Source: Streptomyces piniterrae (lineage in GTDB: Bacteria > Actinomycetota > Actinomycetes > Streptomycetales > Streptomycetaceae). From it: a DNA stretch of 64,000 nt. The notes under the pieces were generated by a model that worked only from the letters and a program-made list of their open reading frames with translations, was not told the DNA's origin and did no database searches. Positions within the stretch are counted from its first letter, which is position 1, and each line of letters begins with the position of its first letter. This document shows, piece by piece, positions 25,828-34,944 of this stretch. The position numbers and the translations under genes were made by a program. The stretch covers positions 434,001 through 498,000 of the forward strand of contig NZ_SUMB01000001.1 of NCBI RefSeq assembly GCF_005048155.1, written 5' to 3'.

Positions 25828-25981
25828 GGCCTCAGTCCAGCCCGGTTCAGTATCTACAGCATCGAGCCGGATCAAGACGGGCACAACCGCGCTGCCGGTG
25901 ACCGGACCGCGCCGCCCTTGTGCAGCCCCGAGGCGTCGCTGGCAGAGTGGAAAGGGGCGGTGACCACAGGAGGCGGATGCC

Positions 25982-26764
25982 ATGCCGGCCGAAGGCCCCA
26001 CCCGTCCCATGCGCGGTGCCCCGTGCTGGGTCAGCCTGCTGGCCCGCGACCTCAAGGCCGCGCAGGACTTCTACGCCACGGTCCTCGGCTGGACCTTCCG
26101 GCCCACGACCCTGGGCGAGGAGTTCTCCCTGGCACTGGCCGACGGCGATCCGGTCGCGGGCATCGGCGCGCTCGCCCCCAGCATCCAGGTCGCGGTGGCC
26201 TGGACCGCGTACTTCTCCGTCGAGGACGCGGACGACACCGCCGCCCGTATCCGCGAGCGGGGTGCCACGGTCGCCGTCGGACCGCTCCGGATCGGCCCCG
26301 GGCGGGCAGCCCTCGCCGCCGACCGCGACGGCGCGACCTTCGGCTTCTGGGAGGGCGAGACCCTGCCCTGGTCGGTCGGCCACGGCAAGGCGCCGGCCTG
26401 CCTGGAGCTGCGCACCCGCGACGCGTTCGCCGCCGCCATCTTCTACGCCGAGGTCTTCGACTGGGCCAAGCCGGGCGGCTGCGAGGTGACCTACGAAGAC
26501 GAACAGGTCCTCGTCCGCGACGGTACGCACACCGTCGCGGCGCTGCGCGGCGGCGCCGTCGAGGCCGCCCCCGACCCGCGCGTCCGCCCCCAGTGGCACG
26601 TCCACTTCCCGGTCCGCGACCTCGAGAAGGTGACCACGGCCGCGCGGTCCGCCGGCGGCAGCGTCCTGCCCGTGGATCCCGCGGTCGACGAGGACGCCGG
26701 GCGACGGGCCGTCATCCGCGACCCGGACGGCGGCATCTTCAGCGTCACCGCGATCCCCTCCTGA
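25982..26764 (+). CDS. Two-domain VOC (glyoxalase-fold) protein
   Basis: The 260-aa protein consists of two tandem VOC domains, beginning with CWVSLLARDLKAAQDFYATV and ACLELRTRDAFAAAIFYAEV. The second ends in AVIRDPDGGIFSVTAIP. Glyoxalase, dioxygenase and antibiotic-binding proteins share this fold, and the visible motifs do not settle which applies. A textbook ggaggcgg ribosome site precedes the ATG. It is a single gene, convergent with the binding-protein-like gene. Confidence 0.85.
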   Translation: MPAEGPTRPMRGAPCWVSLLARDLKAAQDFYATVLGWTFRPTTLGEEFSLALADGDPVAGIGALAPSIQVAVAWTAYFSVEDADDTAARIRERGATVAVGPLRIGPGRAALAADRDGATFGFWEGETLPWSVGHGKAPACLELRTRDAFAAAIFYAEVFDWAKPGGCEVTYEDEQVLVRDGTHTVAALRGGAVEAAPDPRVRPQWHVHFPVRDLEKVTTAARSAGGSVLPVDPAVDEDAGRRAVIRDPDGGIFSVTAIPS

Positions 26765-26849
26765 CCCCGCTGCGGCCGCCGCCCGCCCCGGGTGCGCCTC
26801 AACTCGCCCTGAACGAAGGCCTGTTGGGCCTCCCGTCGGCCGGAGTCCG

Positions 26850-29651
26850 TCACCGCCCCTTCTCCGGCTCCAGACGCGGACACCACGACGACTGCTGCCG
26901 CCCGCCGACCCGGCCGCAGAACCCGGCCTGCGTGGGCCGCCCCATGCCATCGATGTGCTGCACCGACAGCAGCTTGTCCAACGGCACCTGGCGGTCCACA
27001 TCGCCGCCGAAACTGATGATCCCGCTCTCCCCGTCGAGCGCCTCGTCCCCGTGCACACCACTGATCGCATGCCATACCGCGGGCGGCGTCAGCGGCATCT
27101 CCGCGGCCTCCTCACGCAGCTGCTTGACCGCGTTGACGTACAGCTTGACGGCGTCGAAGCCGAGCGCCGCATGGCCGTCGAGCGACGAACTCGCGACCTT
27201 CGCGCACTCCTCGGGGAACAGCTTGCTCAGCTCCGCGTACAGCTCGCTGGTGCCGTCGCAGCGCGCCGAACCCAACGTGAAGTCCAGGAAGTCGTACGGG
27301 ATTCCGGGGTAGTGCTCCCGGCGGTCCGCGTCGGCGGCCAGCCGCGCCACGTCGTCCCCGCCGATGAGCGTCGGCGGATCCGAGTTGCAGGACTCGTTGA
27401 TCCCGCCGAGCAGCGACTCGAAGTCCTCCGACCGCCCGGCGAAGAACACCACCCCCGGGTACGAACAGGTCCGCTGGCCGACGGTCCCGGGGCCCGGCGC
27501 GTCCGAGGAGGGCTCGGCGCCCGGCGCCGGGGGAGGGGCGAACGACGTCCGCTCCACCGCGAACCCCTTCGCACGGAACCGCTGCGCGACGTCGTCGCTG
27601 AGCGTCCTGCTGTAGGTGTCGGTCGGATCCGCGGAACCGATGACCCGGACCTGCCGCGCCACCTTCTCCTTTCCGCCGCCCACGACGTGGTCCGCGTAGG
27701 CCGCGGCGACCGCCGCCTCCCGGGTGTTCTGCGGCGACACCTGGAAGTACATCGGGGACTGCCGGACCAGGGTGTCCGCGGACAGCGTCGTCGCCACCAT
27801 CGGCAGCCCCGCCGCGGTCAGCTTCCGTATCGTCCGGTTGGTCGCCTCCCGGCTCTGGTCGAGACCGGTGACCCCCACGATGGACGGATCCTGCCGGATG
27901 AGCCCCTCCAGGATCTCCTCCACCACCCGCGTACCGAACCGCATCCCCGACCCGGCGTTGGCCGGGAAGATCCGCAGAATCGGCTCGTTGGCACCGGTGC
28001 TCCGCAGCTGCCGGGACTGCGCACTCGCCGCGCCCTGCAACGACTCGCGGCCGTACGCCAGCTGCCCGCCCGGCTTCCCCGAGCTGCTCAACAGCGCCGA
28101 CAGATGGACGAGGGTGACCAGCGGGCGACCCGGCGCCTCCCGGTGCGCGGCCTCGGCGCGCCGGTTCTGGGCGTAGACGGTCCCCAGCGTCTTGTTCATC
28201 TCAGGATCGGGGGAGTGGAAGGTGAACCCGTGCCGCGCCACCCCGATGCACTCACCGGTCTCCGCGGTACGCAGCGTCTCCGCGTCCTCGTCGAACCGGT
28301 TCAGACCGCAGTGCGCCCGCCGGTAGTCGCTCTCCCTGCTCCACAGCAGCCCGCCCGACCCCAGCAGCGCCACCGTGAGGCAGCACGCCGCCAGGACGGA
28401 CATCGACCGGCGCGCCCAGCGGGGAGGTTCGGGAATCCGCAGCCGGGCGTCCTGGGCGACCTCCAGCCGCCGGGTCAGCTCGTACTGCTCCTCGGACGGC
28501 GGCATCAACGGCGGCACCGACACCGGCAGATACCAGGGCGCGCGGTTACGGGCCCGGCCCTGGTGGAGAAATGTGTCCCGCCAGCCGCCGTAGAGCCGGT
28601 CGTCGAGTTCCCACAGCGAACTGTGGCCCCAGTCGGCACGGACCTGGGTGCCCTCGGCGGGCGGCTCCGCACTGCAGCCGATGACCAGCAGCGGGTCGAA
28701 GGCCCCGGTCTCGTTCCGCACGTCGATGATCGCCTGGAGCAGCTGATAGCCGCAGTTGTCCGCTGCCACACCGTCCAGCAGCGCCACGCAGTACGCGGTG
28801 CGCCGGGCCGTACCCGGCCGCCAGATCCGCCGGCGGAACGCCACCCGCAGATCCTCCAGGAAGGCGTTGACCATCAACTTGCGTAACTGCTCCGGGTCTT
28901 CGACCTGGTTGTGCGGGACGGTCAGCCGCTCGGCGAAACCGACGAAGGTGCCCGGGTCGCGCGGTGCGAGATACGGCTGGTTCAGCAGCCACCGGTACTC
29001 GCGGCCCAGGCCACGGCGGATCCGGAACCAGGCGAGCGGAAAGACATGCACCGCGAACAACCACACCCACCACGGCACATTGCCGTCCACCGCGAGCTCG
29101 GTCTCCGGCGACCGCAGCAGTCCGAACAGCCGCCGGCGCCGGAACTCCCGCTCACGCAGCCCCTGCAACAGCGAATGGTCATTGCCCTCCAATCCGCCCG
29201 CGCCGCCGGGGCCACCTCCGGCGCTCGACTGCGTCAGCCAGTTGACCAGCCCGAACCTGCGGAAGCGCACCCGCCCGTCGCTGCCGTTGACGCTCAGCGC
29301 GAAGCCCTGCGCCAGCCGCTCCAGAGTGCGGCGCACCGCCTCCACGGAGTCCGGGGCGGGGGGCGGCGATCCGGTGGACCCGTCCTGGAGATCGTGCAGA
29401 CAGTGCGGCACCCGGCGGGGATCGGCATGACTGAGGAAATAGCTGATGCCCTTGGCGAGTTGGGCATGGTCGTCCCCGCCGACCAGGCAGACCACCGGCA
29501 GGCCCTCACGCCCTTGGGCCACATCGCGGTGCCGCACCGGCTCCGGGCACTCCCGGCGGCGTGGTCTGCGCACCAGATCGGCGATCAGACGCAGCAGATG
29601 ACCGGCTCCACGGAAGACGGGGATAGGGGAATCGGGTGCGTTCGACGCCAT
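26850..29651 (-). CDS. Chimeric membrane protein with a periplasmic-binding-protein-like C-terminal half
   Basis: The first 400 residues of this 933-aa protein look cytoplasmic. They include VVCLVGGDDHAQLAKGISYF, a P-loop-less, NTPase- or STAND-like start, and a hydrophobic hairpin WWVWLFAVHVFPLAWF near residue 190. A single clear transmembrane helix (VLAACCLTVALLGSGGLLW) lies near residue 430. The extracellular half resembles a branched-chain-amino-acid-type substrate-binding protein (Peripla_BP_6), with GVTGLDQSREATNRTIRKL, SPMYFQVSPQNTREAAVAAA and YSRTLSDDVAQRFRAKGF. This would be a one-protein sensor linking an outside ligand site to a cytoplasmic domain. Ligand and output are unknown. 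Confidence 0.8.
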   Translation of the reverse strand: MASNAPDSPIPVFRGAGHLLRLIADLVRRPRRRECPEPVRHRDVAQGREGLPVVCLVGGDDHAQLAKGISYFLSHADPRRVPHCLHDLQDGSTGSPPPAPDSVEAVRRTLERLAQGFALSVNGSDGRVRFRRFGLVNWLTQSSAGGGPGGAGGLEGNDHSLLQGLREREFRRRRLFGLLRSPETELAVDGNVPWWVWLFAVHVFPLAWFRIRRGLGREYRWLLNQPYLAPRDPGTFVGFAERLTVPHNQVEDPEQLRKLMVNAFLEDLRVAFRRRIWRPGTARRTAYCVALLDGVAADNCGYQLLQAIIDVRNETGAFDPLLVIGCSAEPPAEGTQVRADWGHSSLWELDDRLYGGWRDTFLHQGRARNRAPWYLPVSVPPLMPPSEEQYELTRRLEVAQDARLRIPEPPRWARRSMSVLAACCLTVALLGSGGLLWSRESDYRRAHCGLNRFDEDAETLRTAETGECIGVARHGFTFHSPDPEMNKTLGTVYAQNRRAEAAHREAPGRPLVTLVHLSALLSSSGKPGGQLAYGRESLQGAASAQSRQLRSTGANEPILRIFPANAGSGMRFGTRVVEEILEGLIRQDPSIVGVTGLDQSREATNRTIRKLTAAGLPMVATTLSADTLVRQSPMYFQVSPQNTREAAVAAAYADHVVGGGKEKVARQVRVIGSADPTDTYSRTLSDDVAQRFRAKGFAVERTSFAPPPAPGAEPSSDAPGPGTVGQRTCSYPGVVFFAGRSEDFESLLGGINESCNSDPPTLIGGDDVARLAADADRREHYPGIPYDFLDFTLGSARCDGTSELYAELSKLFPEECAKVASSSLDGHAALGFDAVKLYVNAVKQLREEAAEMPLTPPAVWHAISGVHGDEALDGESGIISFGGDVDRQVPLDKLLSVQHIDGMGRPTQAGFCGRVGGRQQSSWCPRLEPEKGR

Positions 29652-29770
29652 GGTTTCCCTGAGGGAGGGTCGGAGTAGGGCCGGTATTCTGACACCGCTC
29701 CGCGGGCGGTCGCTATGGTTCCGCCGCACTCAGGGGCCCCGTACTTCTCAATGGCCCAAAAGCGCGCAAA

Positions 29771-29807
29771 GGCCCCGGCTTCACTGGTGGTTGAGGCAGC
29801 CGGGGCC
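29771..29807 (-). terminator. Terminator-like hairpin after the S1 protease gene
   Basis: GGCCCCGGCT at 29771-29780 pairs perfectly with AGCCGGGGCC at 29798-29807. It lies 39 nt past the stop codon of the minus-strand protease gene, and the minus-strand 3' side continues into a short T-rich run (ttttgggccat). Confidence 0.6.
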
Positions 29808-29845
29808 GATGACGCGCGGTCAGTTCCGCACAGTTCCGTAAGAGG

Positions 29846-31324
29846 TCAGTTCAGCGAATCGCCGCTGCTCATGCCGGGGTCTTCCGTGCCCGGGTCCTCG
29901 GTTCCCGGGTCTTCCGTTCCGGTGCCACCGTCAGCCGGCTCACCGGCACCGGCGTCCGCGCCACCCGCATCGGCACCCGCGTCGGCACCGGCGTCCGCGC
30001 CACCGGCATCGGCACCGGCGTCCGCGGCGCCTCCATCGGCACCCGCATCGGCACCCGCGTCCGCGCCGCCCGCACCGTCGTCGCCGCCCCCACCGGCGCC
30101 GATCTCCGCACCCGTGGCCTCCAGCGCCGCGGTCACCGGCTGGAAGAAGGTCTCACCGCCCTGCTTGCAGTCGCCGCTGCCGCCCGAGGTCAGCCCCACG
30201 GCCGAGTCGTCGGAGAACATCGCGCCGCCGCTGTCGCCCGGCTCCGCGCACACATCCGTCTGTATGAGCCCGTTGACGATGTCTCCGTTGCCGTAGTTCA
30301 CCGTCGCGTCCAGGCCGGTGACGGTGCCGTCCGTCAGCCCCGTGGTGCTGCCCGAGCGCTGCACCTTCATGCCGACGGCGGCCTCCGCCGCCTTGGCTAT
30401 CGGCTGGGTGCTGCCGTTCTGGAGGTCGACCGCGCTCTCCGGCTGCGCGTTCGCGTCGTCGTACATGACCAGCGCGAAGTCGGTCTTGGGGAACTGGGAG
30501 TCCTGCACGGTGCCCAGCGGCTGCGTGCCCTCCTGATCGGCCGTCCAGGTCTTCGACTCGTTGCCGCAGTGGCCCGCGGTGAGGAAGCCCGGCGCGCCCT
30601 GGACGGTGACGTTGAAGCCCAGGGAACAGCGCGACTGGCCACCGAAGATCGCAGTGCCGCCGACCGGACCCGCGGCCGCGCCACCTCCGGCGCCACCGTC
30701 CCCGCCCGCCCCACCGGCACCCTGCTGCCCGTTGCCACCTTGTCCGGCCGCGCCGCCCTGCGCACCCTGTTGTCCGCCGCCGCCGGCACCCCCGCCGATG
30801 CCACCGCCGTCGTACCGCTCGAACTCGCCCGCGGACTGCTTGACGGTCACCATGTCGCCCATCGCACCGGTGGCCTTGGCCAGGGCGGCCCGCTTCGCGC
30901 CGGTGACCGTCCGGTCGGCGAGGACCACGATCTTGTTGGTCTTCGGGTCGATCGACCACGCGGTGCCGGGAACCGAGGCGGTGTCGCGGAGTGTCTGCGT
31001 GCCGGCCTTCAGCGCGGTCATGCTGTGCCGTACGACCTTGGCGACGGCCCCCTTGTCGGTGACGCTCTTCGCGTCCTCGGCCGACAGGACGTTCATGACG
31101 AGGTGGCCGCTCTCACCGTCCAGATACCAGCCGGCGCTCTTGTCGCCGAGATCCGACTTCAGGGACGTCGCGAGCTGCGTCGCCGACTGGGCGGTGAAGG
31201 TCCGCAGGACCGGCTTGTCCGTACTGGCGTTGGCGTTGGGGAGCAGAATCGCCGCGGCCGCGATGGCGGCTACGGAGGCTCCGGCGATGGCGCCGGTCCG
31301 CTTGTTCACATGACGGTGGCTCAC
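29846..31324 (-). CDS. Secreted S1-family serine protease with alpha-lytic prodomain and low-complexity segments
   Basis: The 492-aa precursor has a signal peptide (residues 1-35), then an alpha-lytic-type prodomain ending near residue 190. A Gly/Gln-rich linker of about 50 residues follows, and the chymotrypsin-like domain starts at GTAIFGGQSRCSLG. The catalytic His is in LTAGHCGN, the Asp in KTDFALVMY and the Ser in EPGDSGGAMF. The last 85 residues are an Ala-Asp-Gly repeat and three GTEDP(G) units. The GTG start at 31324 is chosen because GGAGG lies 8 nt before it. Similar Streptomyces proteases lack the long linker and the acidic tail. Confidence 0.9.
   Translation of the reverse strand: MSHRHVNKRTGAIAGASVAAIAAAAILLPNANASTDKPVLRTFTAQSATQLATSLKSDLGDKSAGWYLDGESGHLVMNVLSAEDAKSVTDKGAVAKVVRHSMTALKAGTQTLRDTASVPGTAWSIDPKTNKIVVLADRTVTGAKRAALAKATGAMGDMVTVKQSAGEFERYDGGGIGGGAGGGGQQGAQGGAAGQGGNGQQGAGGAGGDGGAGGGAAAGPVGGTAIFGGQSRCSLGFNVTVQGAPGFLTAGHCGNESKTWTADQEGTQPLGTVQDSQFPKTDFALVMYDDANAQPESAVDLQNGSTQPIAKAAEAAVGMKVQRSGSTTGLTDGTVTGLDATVNYGNGDIVNGLIQTDVCAEPGDSGGAMFSDDSAVGLTSGGSGDCKQGGETFFQPVTAALEATGAEIGAGGGGDDGAGGADAGADAGADGGAADAGADAGGADAGADAGADAGGADAGAGEPADGGTGTEDPGTEDPGTEDPGMSSGDSLN
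29873..30075 (-). repeat. Coding tandem repeats in the protease tail
   Basis: Two repeat blocks lie in the 3' part of the protease gene: three 18-bp units encoding GTEDPG, and a longer array of Ala-Asp-Ala-Gly units with an 18- to 27-bp period. The copies vary mainly at synonymous positions. They would give an acidic, flexible C-terminus. It is not a CRISPR array, since there are no spacers. Confidence 0.75.
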
Positions 31325-31512
31325 TTCACTGACCTCCAGCTGGGACACACAGGAAGCACACCGGGAGCGGGCGGGGTGCCGCGCCAAGCCCGTGCGCTGT
31401 TGCCATCCAGTCCTACGTAGCCGGGCCCGCTCCGGTCTCATGGCCACTCAAGGTGTGATGAATTCCGACGCTCCCCGCGGCAACGCCTTACACTCCCGGG
31501 TCTGCTCCCGCC

Positions 31513-32904
31513 TCAGGAGTCGTCGTCGGAGTCGTTCTCGGGCTTCGGCATGACGCACAGGTAGTCGGTCCGGTTGCCGGGTCCGTAGACGGGGATCTCC
31601 TGCTTGGCGGTGGTGTTCCGTACGATCGCGGGGATGCCGCAGTTGGAGCCGGCCCGCCGTTCGAGAACGGTGAACCCGGTGGCGGCCGACCAGCACGGGA
31701 CCTGGACCCACCCCCGCTGCTCGTTCCCCTCCGGCGGGACCCAGTGCACACAGTCCCCCACCTGGGCGGACGAGACATCGCCGTGCAGCCCTTCGCTGAC
31801 CCAGTCGGCGAAGGCCTCGTTCTCGCCGTACAGAATTGCCAGCACCACGGCGGCGACGAAGAGCCAGCCCATGAAGGCACCCGAACCGCCGCCCGAGGAA
31901 CCGGCCGCCGAAGTGCCGGACGTGCTCGGCTTCGCCACGGTCGCCGGACTCTTCGGCCTCGGAGCCGCCGACTTCGCCGCGGACTTCGGCTTCTGCGGGG
32001 CCGTCGACTTCGCCGGGGACTTCGGCTTCTGCGCGGACTTCGGCTTCTGCGGAGCCCTCGGCGTGGCGACCGTCTCCCGCTTCGTGGCCGGCAGCGACGG
32101 ATCGAGCAGGGCCAGCGCCTCGGAAATCTTCGGGCGCCGGTCCTGGTCCTTCTCCAGCAGCCTCGTGATCAGCGGCGTCAGCCGTCCCGCGCGCTTCGGC
32201 GGCGGAGCTTCGTCGTACGCGACCGCGTGCAGCGAGCCGGTCGCGGTCTCACGGTGGAACGGCGAGACACCTTCGACGGCTTCGTACAGGGTCGTCCCGA
32301 GCGAGAAGAGGTCGCCGGCGGCCTTGCCCTTCTCGCCGCGCGCCCGCTCCGGCGAGAGGTAGGGCGCCGAGCCGATGACCACCCCGGTCCCGGTCAGCCC
32401 CTGGTCGGCCTGGTTGGCCGCGATCCCGAAGTCGGTGAGCAGGATCCCGCCACTCGCGTCCACCATGACATTGGCCGGTTTGACGTCCCGGTGCACGATC
32501 CCGGCCCGGTGCGCCGCGTCGAGCGCCTTCAGCAGCGCCTCGGAGACCTTCGCGGCGGCGTCCACCGAGAGCGGCCCCTTCTTGGCCAGGCGCTCTTGCA
32601 GCGTGCCGCCCGAGACGAGCTGCATCACGATCCATGGGGCCTCGTTCTCGACGACGACGTCGTGCACGGTGACGACATTCGGATGGTCGCGCAGCTTCGC
32701 GGCGTTACGGGCCTCGCGTGCCGCCCGCTGGAGCCGCTCGGCGCGTTCGGCGGCCGCTGTCGCCGGTGGCAGCCACAGCTCCTTGATGGCCACGTCACTG
32801 TCGAGCGTCTCGTCGAGCGCCTTCCAGACCTGCCCCATGCCACCGCTGCCCAGAGGCCGGATGAGCCGGTAGCGGCCCCCGATCAACTGCCCTTGCTGCG
32901 TCAC
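31513..32904 (-). CDS. Transmembrane Ser/Thr protein kinase with extracellular Cys-containing domain
   Basis: The 463-aa protein has a complete kinase domain: GSGGMGQVWKA, VAIKELW, HRDVKPANVMV, LLTDFGIAA and APYLSPERARGE. A Lys-Pro-Ser-Ala-rich linker (residues about 280-330) contains repeated KPKSA(Q/A) and PKSPA units. One transmembrane helix (FMGWLFVAAVVLAILYG) near residue 345 leads to a roughly 100-aa extracellular domain with four cysteines (VGDC, VPCW, SNCG, YLCVM). This resembles LppU-type domains found on other actinobacterial proteins. The start is GTG. A strong palindrome lies 22 nt upstream. Confidence 0.9.
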   Translation of the reverse strand: MTQQGQLIGGRYRLIRPLGSGGMGQVWKALDETLDSDVAIKELWLPPATAAAERAERLQRAAREARNAAKLRDHPNVVTVHDVVVENEAPWIVMQLVSGGTLQERLAKKGPLSVDAAAKVSEALLKALDAAHRAGIVHRDVKPANVMVDASGGILLTDFGIAANQADQGLTGTGVVIGSAPYLSPERARGEKGKAAGDLFSLGTTLYEAVEGVSPFHRETATGSLHAVAYDEAPPPKRAGRLTPLITRLLEKDQDRRPKISEALALLDPSLPATKRETVATPRAPQKPKSAQKPKSPAKSTAPQKPKSAAKSAAPRPKSPATVAKPSTSGTSAAGSSGGGSGAFMGWLFVAAVVLAILYGENEAFADWVSEGLHGDVSSAQVGDCVHWVPPEGNEQRGWVQVPCWSAATGFTVLERRAGSNCGIPAIVRNTTAKQEIPVYGPGNRTDYLCVMPKPENDSDDDS

Positions 32905-32925
32905 CTGTTGCCCGTCCCCCCGCTC

Positions 32926-32944
32926 ATGTAATCGACGATTACAT
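32926..32944. promoter_or_regulatory. TetR-type operator upstream of the kinase gene
   Basis: ATGTAATCG-A-CGATTACAT is a perfect 19-bp palindrome in the 87-nt gap between the upstream TetR gene and the kinase GTG. Size, symmetry and AT content match a TetR-family operator. The most economical reading is that the TetR protein encoded immediately upstream represses the kinase gene from here. Confidence 0.6.
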
Positions 32945-32991
32945 CAGTGGCGGAAAGGGCGGTCAAGGCCCTTGAAAGGCGGCCGTGTGGG

Positions 32992-33612
32992 TCAAGGCCC
33001 CTGAAAATAGGCCGGGTTGACGACTCCCACGCCAAACGTGTCCACCACCTGTTCGGCCAGCTGCTCCGCCTGCTCCGCCGGGATGTATCCGTCGGCGATC
33101 ATCTGCGACAGCCCGTACACCAGCGCCTGACCGGCCAGGCCCAGCACCGCCGGATCACCCTCGCGCAGCTCGCCCGCCCGCTGGCCCTCGACGATCAGGC
33201 CGGTGAAGGTCCGCTCGATACCGGCCAGCCGGTCCTGCAGCTCATCCGGCTGCCGCGGGCCGAACACCCGGGACTTGATGAGTTCGAAACGCCGCGGATG
33301 GCGCATCGCGAAGCGCACGAACCCCAGCCCCAGGGCGCGCATCGCCGGGCCTCCCTCGGCCTCCGCGACCGCCGAGAGCTGCCACTCCTCGAACTCCTCC
33401 AGAATCCGCCCGGCCACCGCCGTCAACAGCGCCTGCCGGTCCGCGAAGTGCCGGAACGGCGCCCCCGGCGACACACCGGCGCGGCGGGCGACCTCACGCA
33501 CGGTCACCCGCTCCAGGCCGCGCTCGTCGAGGAGTTCGAGCGCTGCCGCGACGAGGGCGTCGGGCAGGGAGCCATGGTGGTAACCGGCGCGTTCGGCGGG
33601 CTGGTGGTTCAT
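32992..33612 (-). CDS. TetR-family transcriptional regulator
   Basis: The helix-turn-helix of this 206-aa protein is YHHGSLPDALVAAALELLDE, then VTVREVARRAGVSPGAPFRHF. A C-terminal domain of the TetR_C_33/WHG type follows (MRALGLGFVRFAMRHPRRFELI). It is the first gene of a minus-strand pair with the Ser/Thr kinase. The perfect palindrome between the two genes is its likely binding site. Its own start faces a divergent region with a very long hairpin. Confidence 0.88.
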   Translation of the reverse strand: MNHQPAERAGYHHGSLPDALVAAALELLDERGLERVTVREVARRAGVSPGAPFRHFADRQALLTAVAGRILEEFEEWQLSAVAEAEGGPAMRALGLGFVRFAMRHPRRFELIKSRVFGPRQPDELQDRLAGIERTFTGLIVEGQRAGELREGDPAVLGLAGQALVYGLSQMIADGYIPAEQAEQLAEQVVDTFGVGVVNPAYFQGP

Positions 33613-33659
33613 GTGAGCAGTGCTACCACAGGCCGGCGGGACGGCCGGCGGCGAGGCGG

Positions 33660-33709
33660 CCGTGCGCCACGGGTCCGCCGGCCGGGCCCCGCGGACCCGT
33701 GGCGCACGG
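33660..33709. repeat. Perfect 19-bp inverted repeat in a divergent promoter region
   Basis: The arm CCGTGCGCCACGGGTCCGC at 33660-33678 pairs without mismatch with 33691-33709 around a 12-nt loop. It lies between two divergent starts (TetR at 33612, tdh at 33851), where no gene ends. It looks like a terminator or RNA leader structure but is misplaced for a terminator. It could insulate the two promoters or act as an attenuator in the tdh leader. Confidence 0.7.
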
Positions 33710-33850
33710 GGCGTAAAGGGCAGCTGTGAACGCGGTTAAGAAAACCTCGATGGACCGGACGGCCGCCATACGGAAGATTTCCTGCCGAGATCGGGTGGCC
33801 GGAACCGGCCCCCGCGCACCACAGCACTCTTACGTACGGGAGCCGTCGCG

Positions 33851-34879
33851 TTGAAGGCACTGGTCAAGCAGAAGGCGGAGCCCGGACTGTGGCTCACTGA
33901 CGTCCCCGAGCCGTCCATCGGCCCCGGCGACGTACTGATCAAGGTGCTGCGCACCGGCATCTGCGGCACGGACCTGCACATCCGCGCCTGGGACGGCTGG
34001 GCCCAGCAGGCCATCACCACCCCGCTGACCGTCGGTCACGAATTCGTCGGCGAGGTCGTGGCCACCGGCCGCGACGTGACCGAGGTGAAGGACGGCGACC
34101 TGGTCAGCGGCGAGGGCCACCTCGTCTGCGGAAAGTGCCGCAACTGTCTCGCCGGCCGCCGCCACCTGTGCCGCGCCACCGTCGGCCTCGGCGTCGGCCG
34201 GGACGGCGCCTTCGCCGAATACGTCGCGCTGCCCGCCGCCAATGTGTGGGTGCACCGGGTCCCCGTCGACCTCGACATCGCCGCCGTCTTCGACCCGTTC
34301 GGCAACGCCGTGCACACCGCGCTCTCGTTCCCGCTGGTCGGCGAGGACGTACTGATCACCGGCGCCGGACCCATCGGGATAATGGCCGCGGCCGTCGCCC
34401 GGCACGCGGGCGCCCGCAACGTCGTGATCACCGACGTCAGCGAGCCCCGCCTGGAGCTCGCCCGCAAGGTCGGCGCCGGCCTCGCCCTCAACGTCGCCGA
34501 GACCTCCATCGCCGACGGCCAGCGCGAGCTGGGCCTGCGCGAGGGCTTCGACATCGGCCTGGAGATGTCCGGACGGCCGGAAGCGATGCGCGACATGATC
34601 GCCAACATGACGCACGGCGGCCGGATCGCGATGCTCGGCCTGCCGTCCCAGGAATTCCCCGTCGACTGGGCCCGGATCGTCACCTCCATGATCACGATCA
34701 AGGGCATCTACGGCCGGGAGATGTTCGAGACCTGGTACGCCATGTCCGTACTCCTCGAAGCCGGCCTCGACCTCGGCCCCGTGATCACCGGCCGGTACTC
34801 CTACCAGGACTTCGACGCCGCCTTCGACGACGCCGCCAGCGGCCGCAGCGGCAAGATCATTCTCGACTGGGCCGCCTGA
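33851..34879 (+). CDS. tdh: L-threonine 3-dehydrogenase
   Basis: The 342-aa zinc medium-chain dehydrogenase oxidises L-threonine to 2-amino-3-ketobutyrate with NAD. The catalytic zinc region is [16 protein letters not shown] with GHEFVGEV. Structural-zinc cysteines are in [15 protein letters not shown]. The Rossmann motif is [19 protein letters not shown]. Length and the WAQQAI segment match E. coli Tdh closely. The start is TTG, preceded by gggag, which may keep expression low. It forms an operon with kbl. Confidence 0.95.
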   Translation: MKALVKQKAEPGLWLTDVPEPSIGPGDVLIKVLRTGICGTDLHIRAWDGWAQQAITTPLTVGHEFVGEVVATGRDVTEVKDGDLVSGEGHLVCGKCRNCLAGRRHLCRATVGLGVGRDGAFAEYVALPAANVWVHRVPVDLDIAAVFDPFGNAVHTALSFPLVGEDVLITGAGPIGIMAAAVARHAGARNVVITDVSEPRLELARKVGAGLALNVAETSIADGQRELGLREGFDIGLEMSGRPEAMRDMIANMTHGGRIAMLGLPSQEFPVDWARIVTSMITIKGIYGREMFETWYAMSVLLEAGLDLGPVITGRYSYQDFDAAFDDAASGRSGKIILDWAA

Positions 34880-34944
34880 CCCCGGCCCCGACCGGGCCGC
34901 TGACCCCGGCCCGCCCGCCCCAACCGACTCCTGGAGAAAACCCG

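Noticed and set aside
29873..30810. Repeat-rich DNA in the protease gene considered as a CRISPR or minisatellite
   Set aside because: There are no spacers, the repeats are in frame and they encode Gly-rich and Ala-Asp low-complexity protein segments.
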